Shown: one piece after another, positions 7,661 through 13,311 of the stretch
Position numbering within the stretch: the first letter of the stretch is position 1
Layout: every line of letters begins with the position of its first letter
Source of the DNA: Synergistaceae bacterium
GTDB lineage: Bacteria > Synergistota > Synergistia > Synergistales > Synergistaceae
NCBI GenBank assembly: GCA_031274465.1
Contig: JAISQC010000009.1
Coordinates: 1-13,311 of the forward strand
Direction of reading: 5' to 3'
DNA: 13,311 nt
Notes under the pieces: generated by a model
The model's database searches: none
The model's input: only the letters and a program-made list of their open reading frames with translations
Told to the model about the DNA's origin: nothing
Made by a program: the position numbers and the translations under genes

Positions 7661-8304
7661 CCGTACTCCCGCAATTTTTCCATCGTGAGGCCCACCGGCG
7701 CGGCGGCTTCGTCTTTCCTGCGGGCTAGCCGCTCCGCGTAGCGCGCCATCACGTCGATCTCTATGTTCGCGCGGCTCCCCTCTTTAAGAAGGCCGATAGT
7801 GGTGTTGCGCAGCGTCGTGGGTATCAGGCCGACTGAAAAATTCCCACCATGCGAGTCTATCACAGTGAGGCTTACCCCATCGACGGCAACAGACCCCTTG
7901 GCGGCTATGCCCCATGAAATTTCATCGGACGCGGTCATCCATATTTTTTTCGACGCGCCGTCCGATTCGACGCGGACGACCGAGCCAACCTCATCGACGT
8001 GCCCAAGCACGATATGGCCGTCGAGCCTTCCTCCGGCGATGAGCGCCCTCTCCAGGTTGACGGCCTCACCGGGTTTCATCTCTCCAAGGCGCGTGGAGCG
8101 CAGCGTTTCGGCCATCATTTGGGCGCGGAATGTCTCCCTCCCGGTTTCCACGACAGTGAGGCAAACGCCGGCCACGGCCACCGACTCCCCGACTGCCGCT
8201 TCGCGCGCTATGCGCGGCGCCCTGACGCTTATGCCGGCCACGCCTCCGGCGGAAGGCGATATCGAAACGACCTCGCCAGTGCACTCTATCAGCCCCGTGA
8301 ACAC
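7651..8304 (-). CDS. ribE: Riboflavin synthase (alpha subunit)
   Basis: 217 residues. It dismutates two lumazine molecules to riboflavin and the pyrimidine that RibH reuses. Two lumazine-binding repeats are seen. The first starts MFTGLIECTGEV and includes VAGVCLTVVE, with the linking stretch GGRLDGHIVLGHVDEVG. The second includes KGSVAVDGVSLTVID and GLIPTTLRNTTIG. The start chosen is GTG at 8304, because riboflavin synthases begin MFTG(I/L)IE and AGGGGGG lies 7 nt upstream (8312-8318). An in-frame ATG at 8325 would add seven residues unlike the family and has no good ribosome site. The start overlaps the ribD stop by 16 nt, and the stop overlaps the ribBA start by 10 nt. This gene is called ribE in Gram-positive usage and ribC in some Gram-negative annotation. 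Confidence 0.95.
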   Translation of the reverse strand: MFTGLIECTGEVVSISPSAGGVAGISVRAPRIAREAAVGESVAVAGVCLTVVETGRETFRAQMMAETLRSTRLGEMKPGEAVNLERALIAGGRLDGHIVLGHVDEVGSVVRVESDGASKKIWMTASDEISWGIAAKGSVAVDGVSLTVIDSHGGNFSVGLIPTTLRNTTIGLLKEGSRANIEIDVMARYAERLARRKDEAAAPVGLTMEKLREYGWQ

Positions 8305-9416
8305 GACGGCGCCCCCCTGAACCATATATCGCCGCCGACGTCCCTGGCGGAGAATTTTTTCAGCGGGATGGCGTCTTCCATCAGCGAAAACGACAGCCGT
8401 TCGGACATTTTTATCCCGCTCCCCATCAGCTTTGGGGCTATAAAGACCGAATATTCGTCAACCAGCCCCGATTTGATGAACGAACCCGCGATGCCCGCCC
8501 CTCCCTCTACCATGAGGCGGTTTACGCCCATCGCGGCCAGTTCCCTGAGCATGAGGCCGGGAGGGATGTGCCCGCCGCCGTCGGTGTCCATCTCAATTAT
8601 TTTGGCGCCTGAGGAACGCAGTTCCGAGGCCTTCGCTCCGTCCGCTGGCCTGCCGGTGAAGACGGCGCAGTTGCCGCCTTTGAGGGCTAGGGCGCGCGGA
8701 GGGATTCGAAGGTCCCTGTCGACTACTGCCTTCATCGGCGAATGCCCGTCGGAATCCCTGACGTCGAGCTGGGGGTCGTCATTCAGGATCGTCCCGATGC
8801 CGACCATCACGGCGTCGTTCTCCGCCCTCGCTATATGCGCCCGCCTGCGCGACTCGGCGCAGGTTATCCACTTGCTCTGCCCGTCTGCCATGGCCATGTT
8901 GCCGTCGATGGATATGGCGGCCTTCACAGTCACCCAAGGGCGGCCCGACGTCACCCTTTTTACGAAACCCCTGTTCAGCCACCTGCATTCGTCCTCCAAT
9001 ACTCCGGGAATCACTTCCACCCCCGCTTTCTCGAGCGCCGAAACCCCTCCCCCCGAAACCCTTGGATCCGGGTCCGCCATGCCGACCACGACCCTCGATA
9101 TCCCGGCGCGTATCAGTGCGTCACAGCACGGAGGGGTGTGACCGGTGTGACAGCACGGCTCGAGGTTGACATAAGCGGTGCACCGAGGCGCGCCGAGGCG
9201 CGCGTTAGCGAGGGCATCGGCCTCCGCGTGAGGCGCCCCGTACCGTCTGTGGTATCCGAGCGACGCGACCCGGCCTTCCGGCGTCCCGTAATCCACGAGG
9301 ACGCACCCGACCTGCGGGTTGGGGCTGACATGCCCCGCGCCGAGCCGCGCGAGGGACAGCGCCATCCTCATGTAATATTCGTGAATGCTTCGTTCAGGCG
9401 GCGAAATCAATAGCAT
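8289..9416 (-). CDS. ribD: Bifunctional riboflavin biosynthesis deaminase/reductase RibD
   Basis: 375 residues. It performs the second and third steps of the pathway: deamination of the pyrimidine and NADPH-dependent reduction of its ribose side chain. The N-terminal cytidine-deaminase fold carries the zinc site HAEAD (His63, catalytic Glu65) and EPCCHTGHTPPC (Cys88, Cys97). The substrate loop NPQVGCVLV is at 33-41. The C-terminal reductase starts about 158 (RPWVTVKAAISIDG) and includes GIGTILNDDPQL and VEGGAGIAGSF. The ATG at 9416 was chosen for its GGGAGG 5 nt upstream (9422-9427); an ATG at 9452 would overlap uvrC by 23 nt and adds residues with no family match. It begins 13 bp after the uvrC stop, so there is no room for an FMN riboswitch. 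Confidence 0.96.
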   Translation of the reverse strand: MLLISPPERSIHEYYMRMALSLARLGAGHVSPNPQVGCVLVDYGTPEGRVASLGYHRRYGAPHAEADALANARLGAPRCTAYVNLEPCCHTGHTPPCCDALIRAGISRVVVGMADPDPRVSGGGVSALEKAGVEVIPGVLEDECRWLNRGFVKRVTSGRPWVTVKAAISIDGNMAMADGQSKWITCAESRRRAHIARAENDAVMVGIGTILNDDPQLDVRDSDGHSPMKAVVDRDLRIPPRALALKGGNCAVFTGRPADGAKASELRSSGAKIIEMDTDGGGHIPPGLMLRELAAMGVNRLMVEGGAGIAGSFIKSGLVDEYSVFIAPKLMGSGIKMSERLSFSLMEDAIPLKKFSARDVGGDIWFRGAPSCSRG

Positions 9417-9421
9417 GACAT

Positions 9422-9427
9422 CCTCCC
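9422..9427 (-). promoter_or_regulatory. Ribosome binding site that fixes the ribD start
   Basis: GGGAGG on the minus strand, 5 nt before the ATG at 9416. It lies in the 13-bp gap after the uvrC stop codon and is much stronger than anything before the alternative ATG at 9452, so it sets the ribD start. Confidence 0.8.
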
Positions 9428-9429
9428 AA

Positions 9430-10896
9430 TCACTGAGGCGCCGAGATGTCAAGCGCGTTCAGCACTCGCTCCGCCAGTACAGGCCCGACCCCCGGGACGG
9501 ACGCCAGCGCTTCCGGGGCGAGCTTCGCTATCGCCCTGACGCTGCCGAACCTGGACAGCAGTTGCGCAACCCTATTTTTACCCATTCCCGGAATATCTTC
9601 AAGTGCGCTCCTCGAAAATTTTTTGTTCCGCGCCTCGCGGTGCGACGTTATGGCAAATCTGTGCGCCTCGTCGCGCACCCTCTGCAGGAGCCGGAGGCCT
9701 GGGTCGTTTATATCCAGCCGAAGCGGATCGGATCTCCTCGGAACGTAAACTTCCTCCTCCCGCTTGGCTAGGGCGATCACCGGCGTTTCCTCAAGGCCGA
9801 GCGAGGTGAGGGCGGCGACCGCGAACTCGAGCTGAACGGGGCCGCCGTCTATCATTATAAGCTGGGGCATGGGTTCCTGAGACTCGACGCAGCGTTTATA
9901 CCTGCGCGCCACCGTCTCTTCGATAGAGCGGAAATCATCGACGCCCTCAACGGTTTTTATGTTGAAGCGCCGGTACAGCGATGTGTTCGCTATCCCCTGC
10001 TCGAATACCACCACGACCCCCACCGTGTTCTCGCCCGAGGTGTGCGATATGTCGAACCCGTCTATCCTCCATGGCAGGGTCTTGAGCTTGAACTCCTCCT
10101 GCAGTCTTTTGAGGGGAAGCCAGTCTGTCAGGTTCTCGCCGAACATGGCAGGGGTCGATAGCTTTTGGCGGCTCACCCTCCAGATTGCCCGGATCGTGTC
10201 CCTCAGCCTCGCCGCCTCTTCGAACTCCATCCCGCGCGCCGCCGCGTCCATCCTCTTGTGAAGGCGGCTTGCTAAGTCCGCGCCCTTCCCCTGAAGCAGC
10301 AGCGCAAGGTCTGCCACCCTCTCCCTGTAAAGCGCCTCGCCGCACATCCCGGCGCACGGCGCCAGGCATAGCCCGAGCGTGTGCCTCATGCAGGGGCGTC
10401 TGGAAGGCGGCTTGCCGGAGAGCAGGGGAAGCGAGCAGGTCCGGAGGGGGAAAAACCTTTCGCTTATCCTCATCAGGGCCCTCAGGTCGCCGGTTCTGAC
10501 GAACGGGCCGATGTAGATGGCTCCGTCTTCCTGTTTGCGGCGTGTGACAAGCGCCCTCGGGAAGTCCTCCGCCGTGATTTTTATGAATGGGTAGCGCTCG
10601 CCCATTTTCAGCTCGATATTGAAAAAAGGCTGGTAAAACTTTATCAGCCGCGATTCCAGAACCATTGCCTCGGCTTCGCTCTCGGTCCTTATCGTCGAGA
10701 TGTCCGCTATGTCCGCGACAAGCCTCGTGAGGCGAGGCGAGGCGAACGTGGCGTGCCTGAAATACGACGCGACCCTTTTTTTCAGGGACTTCGCCTTCCC
10801 GATGTACAGGGCGCTCCCGTCCCCGCCGTGCATGACGTATACGCCCGGCTTGTCGGGAAAACGCTTTATCGCGTTCAGCAAATCTTCTCTTTCCAT
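9430..10896 (-). CDS. uvrC: UvrABC excinuclease subunit UvrC, short form
   Basis: 488 residues, against about 560-610 for most UvrC proteins. With UvrB it cuts DNA on both sides of a lesion. The GIY-YIG domain, for the 3' cut, has GVY at 18-20, YIGKAK at 31-36, Arg41 and Glu81. A cysteine cluster follows (Cys154, Cys169, Cys177, Cys181), like that proposed to bind an iron-sulfur cluster in E. coli UvrC. The UVR motif that contacts UvrB is at about 224-240 (EFEEAARLRDTI). The RNase H-like domain, for the 5' cut, begins about 276 with GFDISH (Asp282), an Asp at 320/321, IDGG (Asp350) and DEAHRFAI (His412). Two helix-hairpin-helix motifs end the protein (DIPGMG 434-439, VPGVG 467-471). Only about 40 residues separate UVR and nuclease domains; E. 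coli has about 160. The ATG at 10896 is preceded by GGTGGG. It heads the minus-strand operon. Confidence 0.95.
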   Translation of the reverse strand: MEREDLLNAIKRFPDKPGVYVMHGGDGSALYIGKAKSLKKRVASYFRHATFASPRLTRLVADIADISTIRTESEAEAMVLESRLIKFYQPFFNIELKMGERYPFIKITAEDFPRALVTRRKQEDGAIYIGPFVRTGDLRALMRISERFFPLRTCSLPLLSGKPPSRRPCMRHTLGLCLAPCAGMCGEALYRERVADLALLLQGKGADLASRLHKRMDAAARGMEFEEAARLRDTIRAIWRVSRQKLSTPAMFGENLTDWLPLKRLQEEFKLKTLPWRIDGFDISHTSGENTVGVVVVFEQGIANTSLYRRFNIKTVEGVDDFRSIEETVARRYKRCVESQEPMPQLIMIDGGPVQLEFAVAALTSLGLEETPVIALAKREEEVYVPRRSDPLRLDINDPGLRLLQRVRDEAHRFAITSHREARNKKFSRSALEDIPGMGKNRVAQLLSRFGSVRAIAKLAPEALASVPGVGPVLAERVLNALDISAPQ

Positions 10897-10930
10897 TCAC
10901 CCACCGCTTTCAGGCGGTTGCCCGCATCGT

Positions 10931-10960
10931 TTGCCGAAAGTGCGCGGCGCGCGGTATAGC
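10931..10960 (+). promoter_or_regulatory. Possible promoter for cysS
   Basis: TTGCCG at 10931-10936 and TATAGC at 10955-10960 with an 18-bp spacer, upstream of cysS. The match is moderate. The leader that follows (about 60 nt) is too short for a T-box, so tRNA-Cys sensing of that kind is not expected. Other A/T-rich boxes around 10973-10983 could serve as the -10 instead. Confidence 0.3.
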
Positions 10961-10975
10961 GCTTCAAACAATTAT

Positions 10976-11004
10976 AGTATAAGATATCGCGGTGAGTTCA
11001 TCAA
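10976..11004 (-). promoter_or_regulatory. Probable sigma-70 type promoter for the uvrC-rib-serS-recR-ispD operon
   Basis: On the minus strand TTGATG (10999-11004) and TATACT (10976-10981) are separated by 17 bp. This matches the consensus at four and five of six bases with ideal spacing. Transcription would start near 10969, leaving a leader of about 73 nt before uvrC. That leader holds a small hairpin (stem 10903-10907 with 10914-10918) whose arm touches the weak GGTGGG ribosome site. An overlapping TATAAT is at 10971-10976. No FMN riboswitch or T-box is recognisable. Confidence 0.55.
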
Positions 11005-11028
11005 ATCGCTCGGGAGGTGCAACCCTGA

Positions 11029-12450
11029 TTGAAGCTGCAGCTATATAACGACCTGTCCGGCATCAAGGAGCCATTTGTGCCGCAGGAGCCAGGCCATGTG
11101 ACTTTTTATGCGTGCGGGCCTACTGTTTATGATTTTTTCCACATCGGCAACGCAAGGCCGTTTATAGTTTTCGACGTTTTAAGGAGATATTTGGAGTCGA
11201 AGGGCCTCGAAGTCGCCTTCATACAGAACTTCACGGATATCGATGACAAGATGATAGTGCGCGCCGAACAGATGGGCGTGACGGTCAGCGAGCTTGCGGA
11301 GAAATTCATCGCGGCATATTACGAGGACGCAGACGCCCTCGGCATAAGGAGGGCCACCCGCAACCCCAGGGCGACGGAGGAAATGCCGGCAATCGTCGGC
11401 CTGATTCAAAAACTCGTCGATAAGGGGCACGCATATCCGGCTGACGGCGACGTCTACTTCGAAGTCGACACATACCCCCAATACGGAAAGTTGTCGAAGC
11501 AGAGCCTGGAAGACCTGCGCGCGGGCGCGCGGGTGGAGGTGGACGAACGGAAGAGGGCGCCGCTCGATTTCGCCCTGTGGAAGGCGCAAAAGCCCGGAGA
11601 GCCGGCATGGGACAGCCCTTGGGGGATGGGGCGCCCCGGATGGCACGTCGAGTGCAGCGCCATGGCCCTCCATCACCTCGGCGAGACCATAGACATACAC
11701 GGCGGCGGAAGCGACCTGATGTTTCCCCATCACGAGAACGAGATTGCCCAAAGCGAGGCCGCGAACGGCAAGCCCTTCGCCCGATTTTGGATTCACAACG
11801 GGTATCTGATGGTCGATCAGGAAAAAATGTCGAAATCCCTCGGGAATTTTTTCACTGTGAGGGATGTCCGGGCAAAATATTCCACGCCGGTGATAAGGCT
11901 GTTCATGCTGTCCGCCCATTACCGCTCGCCGATAAATTTCTCCATAGAAACGCTCGACCACGCCAGCCATGCGCACGAGCGCCTGCGAAACGGGTGGGCC
12001 GAAATAGCCTTCGCCCTCCGCGCCCGCCCTTGCGAAACGTTCCCCTGCGCGCCGGACGGCGAGCTCAGGAAAGCGCTCTTTGAAGCGCGCGAGCTTTTTG
12101 ACCGGTGCATGGAGGACGACTTCAACACCGCCGGCGCCATAGGCGCCGTGTTCGACGTGATCCACGCCACCAACGTCTCCCTCGGGCGCCCCGGGGGCAT
12201 CGACTACGAGGCCGTCGAAGAAGCGGCGGTTTTTTTGCGGATGGTGGACGAGGTGATGGGGATAATGCAGATCGACCCGGACGAGCCCGACGGCGGCTCG
12301 GAAACAGAAGCCCTCATAGCCGAAAGGGACGAGGCCAGAAAAAACAAAAATTTCGCGCGCTCGGACGAGATACGCGCATTGCTCGGCGCGCGCGGGATAA
12401 TTTTGGAGGACACGCCCCAAGGCACCAGATGGAAACATTCGTCACCTTGA
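11029..12450 (+). CDS. cysS: Cysteinyl-tRNA synthetase
   Basis: 473 residues, normal length. Class I enzyme that charges tRNA-Cys. The zinc ligands that recognise the cysteine thiol are Cys29 (ACGPTVYD), Cys209 (WHVECSAM), His234 and Glu238 (FPHHENE). The HIGH-type motif is HIGN at 38-41 and the KMSKS loop is at 266-270. The C-terminal helical anticodon region ends with ARSDEIRALLGARGIILEDT, a typical closing segment. The start is TTG at 11029, fixed by GGGAGGTG at 11012-11019 and by the family's MKLxLYN opening; no ATG lies nearby in frame. It appears to be a single-gene transcript, since a strong terminator follows within 15 bp. It is divergent from the long minus-strand operon. Confidence 0.97.
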   Translation: MKLQLYNDLSGIKEPFVPQEPGHVTFYACGPTVYDFFHIGNARPFIVFDVLRRYLESKGLEVAFIQNFTDIDDKMIVRAEQMGVTVSELAEKFIAAYYEDADALGIRRATRNPRATEEMPAIVGLIQKLVDKGHAYPADGDVYFEVDTYPQYGKLSKQSLEDLRAGARVEVDERKRAPLDFALWKAQKPGEPAWDSPWGMGRPGWHVECSAMALHHLGETIDIHGGGSDLMFPHHENEIAQSEAANGKPFARFWIHNGYLMVDQEKMSKSLGNFFTVRDVRAKYSTPVIRLFMLSAHYRSPINFSIETLDHASHAHERLRNGWAEIAFALRARPCETFPCAPDGELRKALFEARELFDRCMEDDFNTAGAIGAVFDVIHATNVSLGRPGGIDYEAVEEAAVFLRMVDEVMGIMQIDPDEPDGGSETEALIAERDEARKNKNFARSDEIRALLGARGIILEDTPQGTRWKHSSP

Positions 12451-12464
12451 TATGATAAAGCTGG

Positions 12465-12513
12465 GCCCGCAACGGCAGGGCGTTTCTCTGCCGTTGCGGG
12501 CTTTGTGTTTTTA
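12465..12513 (+). terminator. Intrinsic terminator after cysS
   Basis: A perfect 14-bp inverted repeat pairs 12465-12478 with 12488-12501 around a 9-base loop, followed by a T-rich tract (12502-12512). It is strong in the cysS direction. On the other strand the stem is the same but the following tract has few T residues, so it is a weaker terminator for the convergent gene, whose stop codon lies at the edge of the T tract. Confidence 0.9.
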
Positions 12514-13161
12514 TCTCTTGCCAAGAGGCATGATGCAAAGAGGGGTGTCGGCGTCCCCGAGCTTCAGCTCGCTTGCCACCGCGCCGGTTTTCATGGAAAC
12601 CATGTATCGCCCGCTTATCCCGAGCGAATCAGCGGCGAGGTAGGCGTTTTGCGTCATCGCGCCGGAGGCAGTCCACGCGAGCGCGTTGCCGCCGTTGAGT
12701 CGCGACATCGAGCCGAGCGAGCCAATGTCGGTGACGAAGACAAGGACGCACGGGGACTTCTTCACGAAGTCGTCGTCCGTGATATCGCCAAGGATGTTTT
12801 TCCCCGTGACCTCGACCAGCGAATGTTCCTTCCAGTCGTACAGGAAAGCCCCGTCTGGTTTCACTGCGTAGATTTTGACATAGGGGGGCCTCCCCCCGGC
12901 AAGCGGAACGGTCCATCCGTTGCCGCCCCTGTTCAGCCCGCTTGCGGCCCACAATATCGTTGACAGCTCTTCCGCAGATATCTCCCCCTTGGGGAAATCG
13001 CTTCTGGTCCCTGATGCCCTCCGCTCCAAAAGCCCGAATATGCCGTCGCCCCCGTTTTTTTGAGGCGCCGGCAGTTTGGCATCGGCAAACGCTGTCCCAG
13101 CAAACAGAGCAAAACAAAATAATGCGCCCATAACTAAAATAACTTTCCGCGACGTATTCAC
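12511..13161 (-). CDS. Exported nitroreductase-fold (SagB/ThcOx-like) protein
   Basis: 216 residues. The N-terminus is a Sec-type signal peptide: basic NTSRK, a hydrophobic core at about 7-21 and a probable cut after AFA at 24-26. The mature part resembles FMN-dependent nitroreductases of the SagB/ThcOx branch: LLERRASGTR (44-53), the flavin-binding start; LSTILWAASGLNRGG (66-80); VKIYAVKPDGAFLYDWKEHSL; and ASGAMTQNAYLAADSLGISG (165-184). Substrate unknown; oxidation or reduction outside the cytoplasm is only an inference. There is no twin-arginine motif, so a flavin would have to bind after export. The GTG at 13161 is chosen because AAGGGGG is 6 nt upstream (13168-13174) and gives a normal signal peptide; an ATG at 13215 lacks a ribosome site. 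It is convergent to cysS. Confidence 0.8.
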   Translation of the reverse strand: MNTSRKVILVMGALFCFALFAGTAFADAKLPAPQKNGGDGIFGLLERRASGTRSDFPKGEISAEELSTILWAASGLNRGGNGWTVPLAGGRPPYVKIYAVKPDGAFLYDWKEHSLVEVTGKNILGDITDDDFVKKSPCVLVFVTDIGSLGSMSRLNGGNALAWTASGAMTQNAYLAADSLGISGRYMVSMKTGAVASELKLGDADTPLCIMPLGKR

Positions 13162-13167
13162 AAAATA

Positions 13168-13184
13168 CCCCCTTAAAGCTTTAA
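13168..13184 (-). promoter_or_regulatory. Ribosome binding site of the exported nitroreductase gene, next to a 12-bp palindrome
   Basis: On the minus strand AAGGGGG (13168-13174) precedes the GTG at 13161 by 6 nt and decides that start. Immediately upstream, sharing two bases, is the perfect palindrome TTAAAGCTTTAA (13173-13184). It could be a repressor site or simply an A/T-rich coincidence. No convincing -35/-10 pair was identified between here and 13250. Confidence 0.4.
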
Positions 13185-13246
13185 ATTTTTTGGACCGACG
13201 CGTAAAATTTACCATGAAACGAGCGTTCCATGATTGTATAATTACG

Positions 13247-13311
13247 CTACGGCCAGCCCATTATCTGGGCCAGTTGAGGGGCTAAAATCCCTTCCAGCTC
13301 TTCGATTTTGC
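13247..13311 (-). CDS. Possible C-terminus of an unidentified minus-strand gene (cut by window edge)
   Basis: One minus-strand frame is open from the right edge to a TAG at 13247-13249 and reads as 20 residues ending ILAPQLAQIMGWP. The composition is plausible for a protein C-terminus and the other two frames look less so, but 20 codons are too few to identify a family or be sure of coding. The stop is 85 bp upstream of the nitroreductase-fold start, so the two could be co-transcribed. Confidence 0.35.
   Translation of the reverse strand, partial: KIEELEGILAPQLAQIMGWP

Noticed and set aside
10725..10745. Three tandem copies of GAGGC
   Set aside because: Lies within uvrC and encodes conserved-looking sequence (SPRLTRL region); too short to be a meaningful repeat.
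9947..10900. Second long minus-strand frame overlapping uvrC
   Set aside because: A frame shadow; the real frame has all UvrC motifs in order.
10871..10930. Hairpin before uvrC as a riboswitch
   Set aside because: Only a 5-bp stem; it may affect the ribosome site but has no recognisable riboswitch core.
10946..10963. GC-rich inverted repeat (GCGC around GGTATA) between uvrC and cysS
   Set aside because: Four-base arms are too short for a confident operator or hairpin in this GC-rich DNA.
10961..11028. Possible T-box leader for cysS
   Set aside because: The leader is only about 60 nt, with no specifier hairpin, T-box sequence or leader terminator.
13237..13242. TATAAT on the plus strand near the right edge
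   Set aside because: No matching -35 box at proper spacing and no plus-strand gene downstream in the window.

Overview
The window is bacterial and almost fully coding. It is GC-rich, with clear Shine-Dalgarno sites, frequent GTG/TTG starts and overlapping start/stop codons. No rRNA, tRNA, CRISPR array, insertion sequence or phage gene was found. The mix of a YacL-type PIN/TRAM protein, a membrane-domain/TagA glycosyltransferase fusion, a short UvrC and an exported nitroreductase-fold protein makes me think of Synergistota. That placement is an inference from gene content, not something the sequence proves.

From about 10.9 kb down to position 1, eleven minus-strand genes run head to tail: uvrC, ribD, ribE, ribBA, ribH, serS, a WecA-like/TagA fusion, ybaB, recR, a yacL-like PIN/TRAM gene, and ispD, which is cut by the window edge. 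Gaps are 0 to about 42 bp and many junctions overlap (ATGA, TGATG, or 10-16 nt). This looks like one long transcription unit, probably from a promoter at about 10976-11004 (TTGATG, 17 bp, TATACT). It joins nucleotide excision repair (UvrC), the riboflavin genes ribD, ribE, ribBA and ribH, serine tRNA charging, cell-surface polysaccharide synthesis, recombination repair (YbaB, RecR) and the MEP isoprenoid pathway. No FMN riboswitch can precede ribD, because it starts 13 bp after uvrC.

Divergent from this unit, on the plus strand, is cysS. It has a TTG start and ends in a perfect 14-bp stem terminator. Convergent to cysS is a small gene for a Sec-exported protein with a SagB-like nitroreductase fold. 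At the right edge about 20 codons of another minus-strand gene may be present.

The points most worth a second look are four. (1) RibBA has an intact GTP cyclohydrolase II half, but its DHBP synthase half has lost most of the acidic active-site loop. (2) The TagA glycosyltransferase is fused to a WecA/MraY-like membrane domain in which every recognisable catalytic motif is replaced. (3) UvrC lacks about 115 residues between its UVR motif and its RNase H-like nuclease domain, while all catalytic residues are kept. (4) ybaB and recR abut in the same frame with only a TGA between them, and recR then starts at TTG. None is a clearly new multi-gene defence or mobile system; the novelty is in altered protein architectures inside a housekeeping operon.
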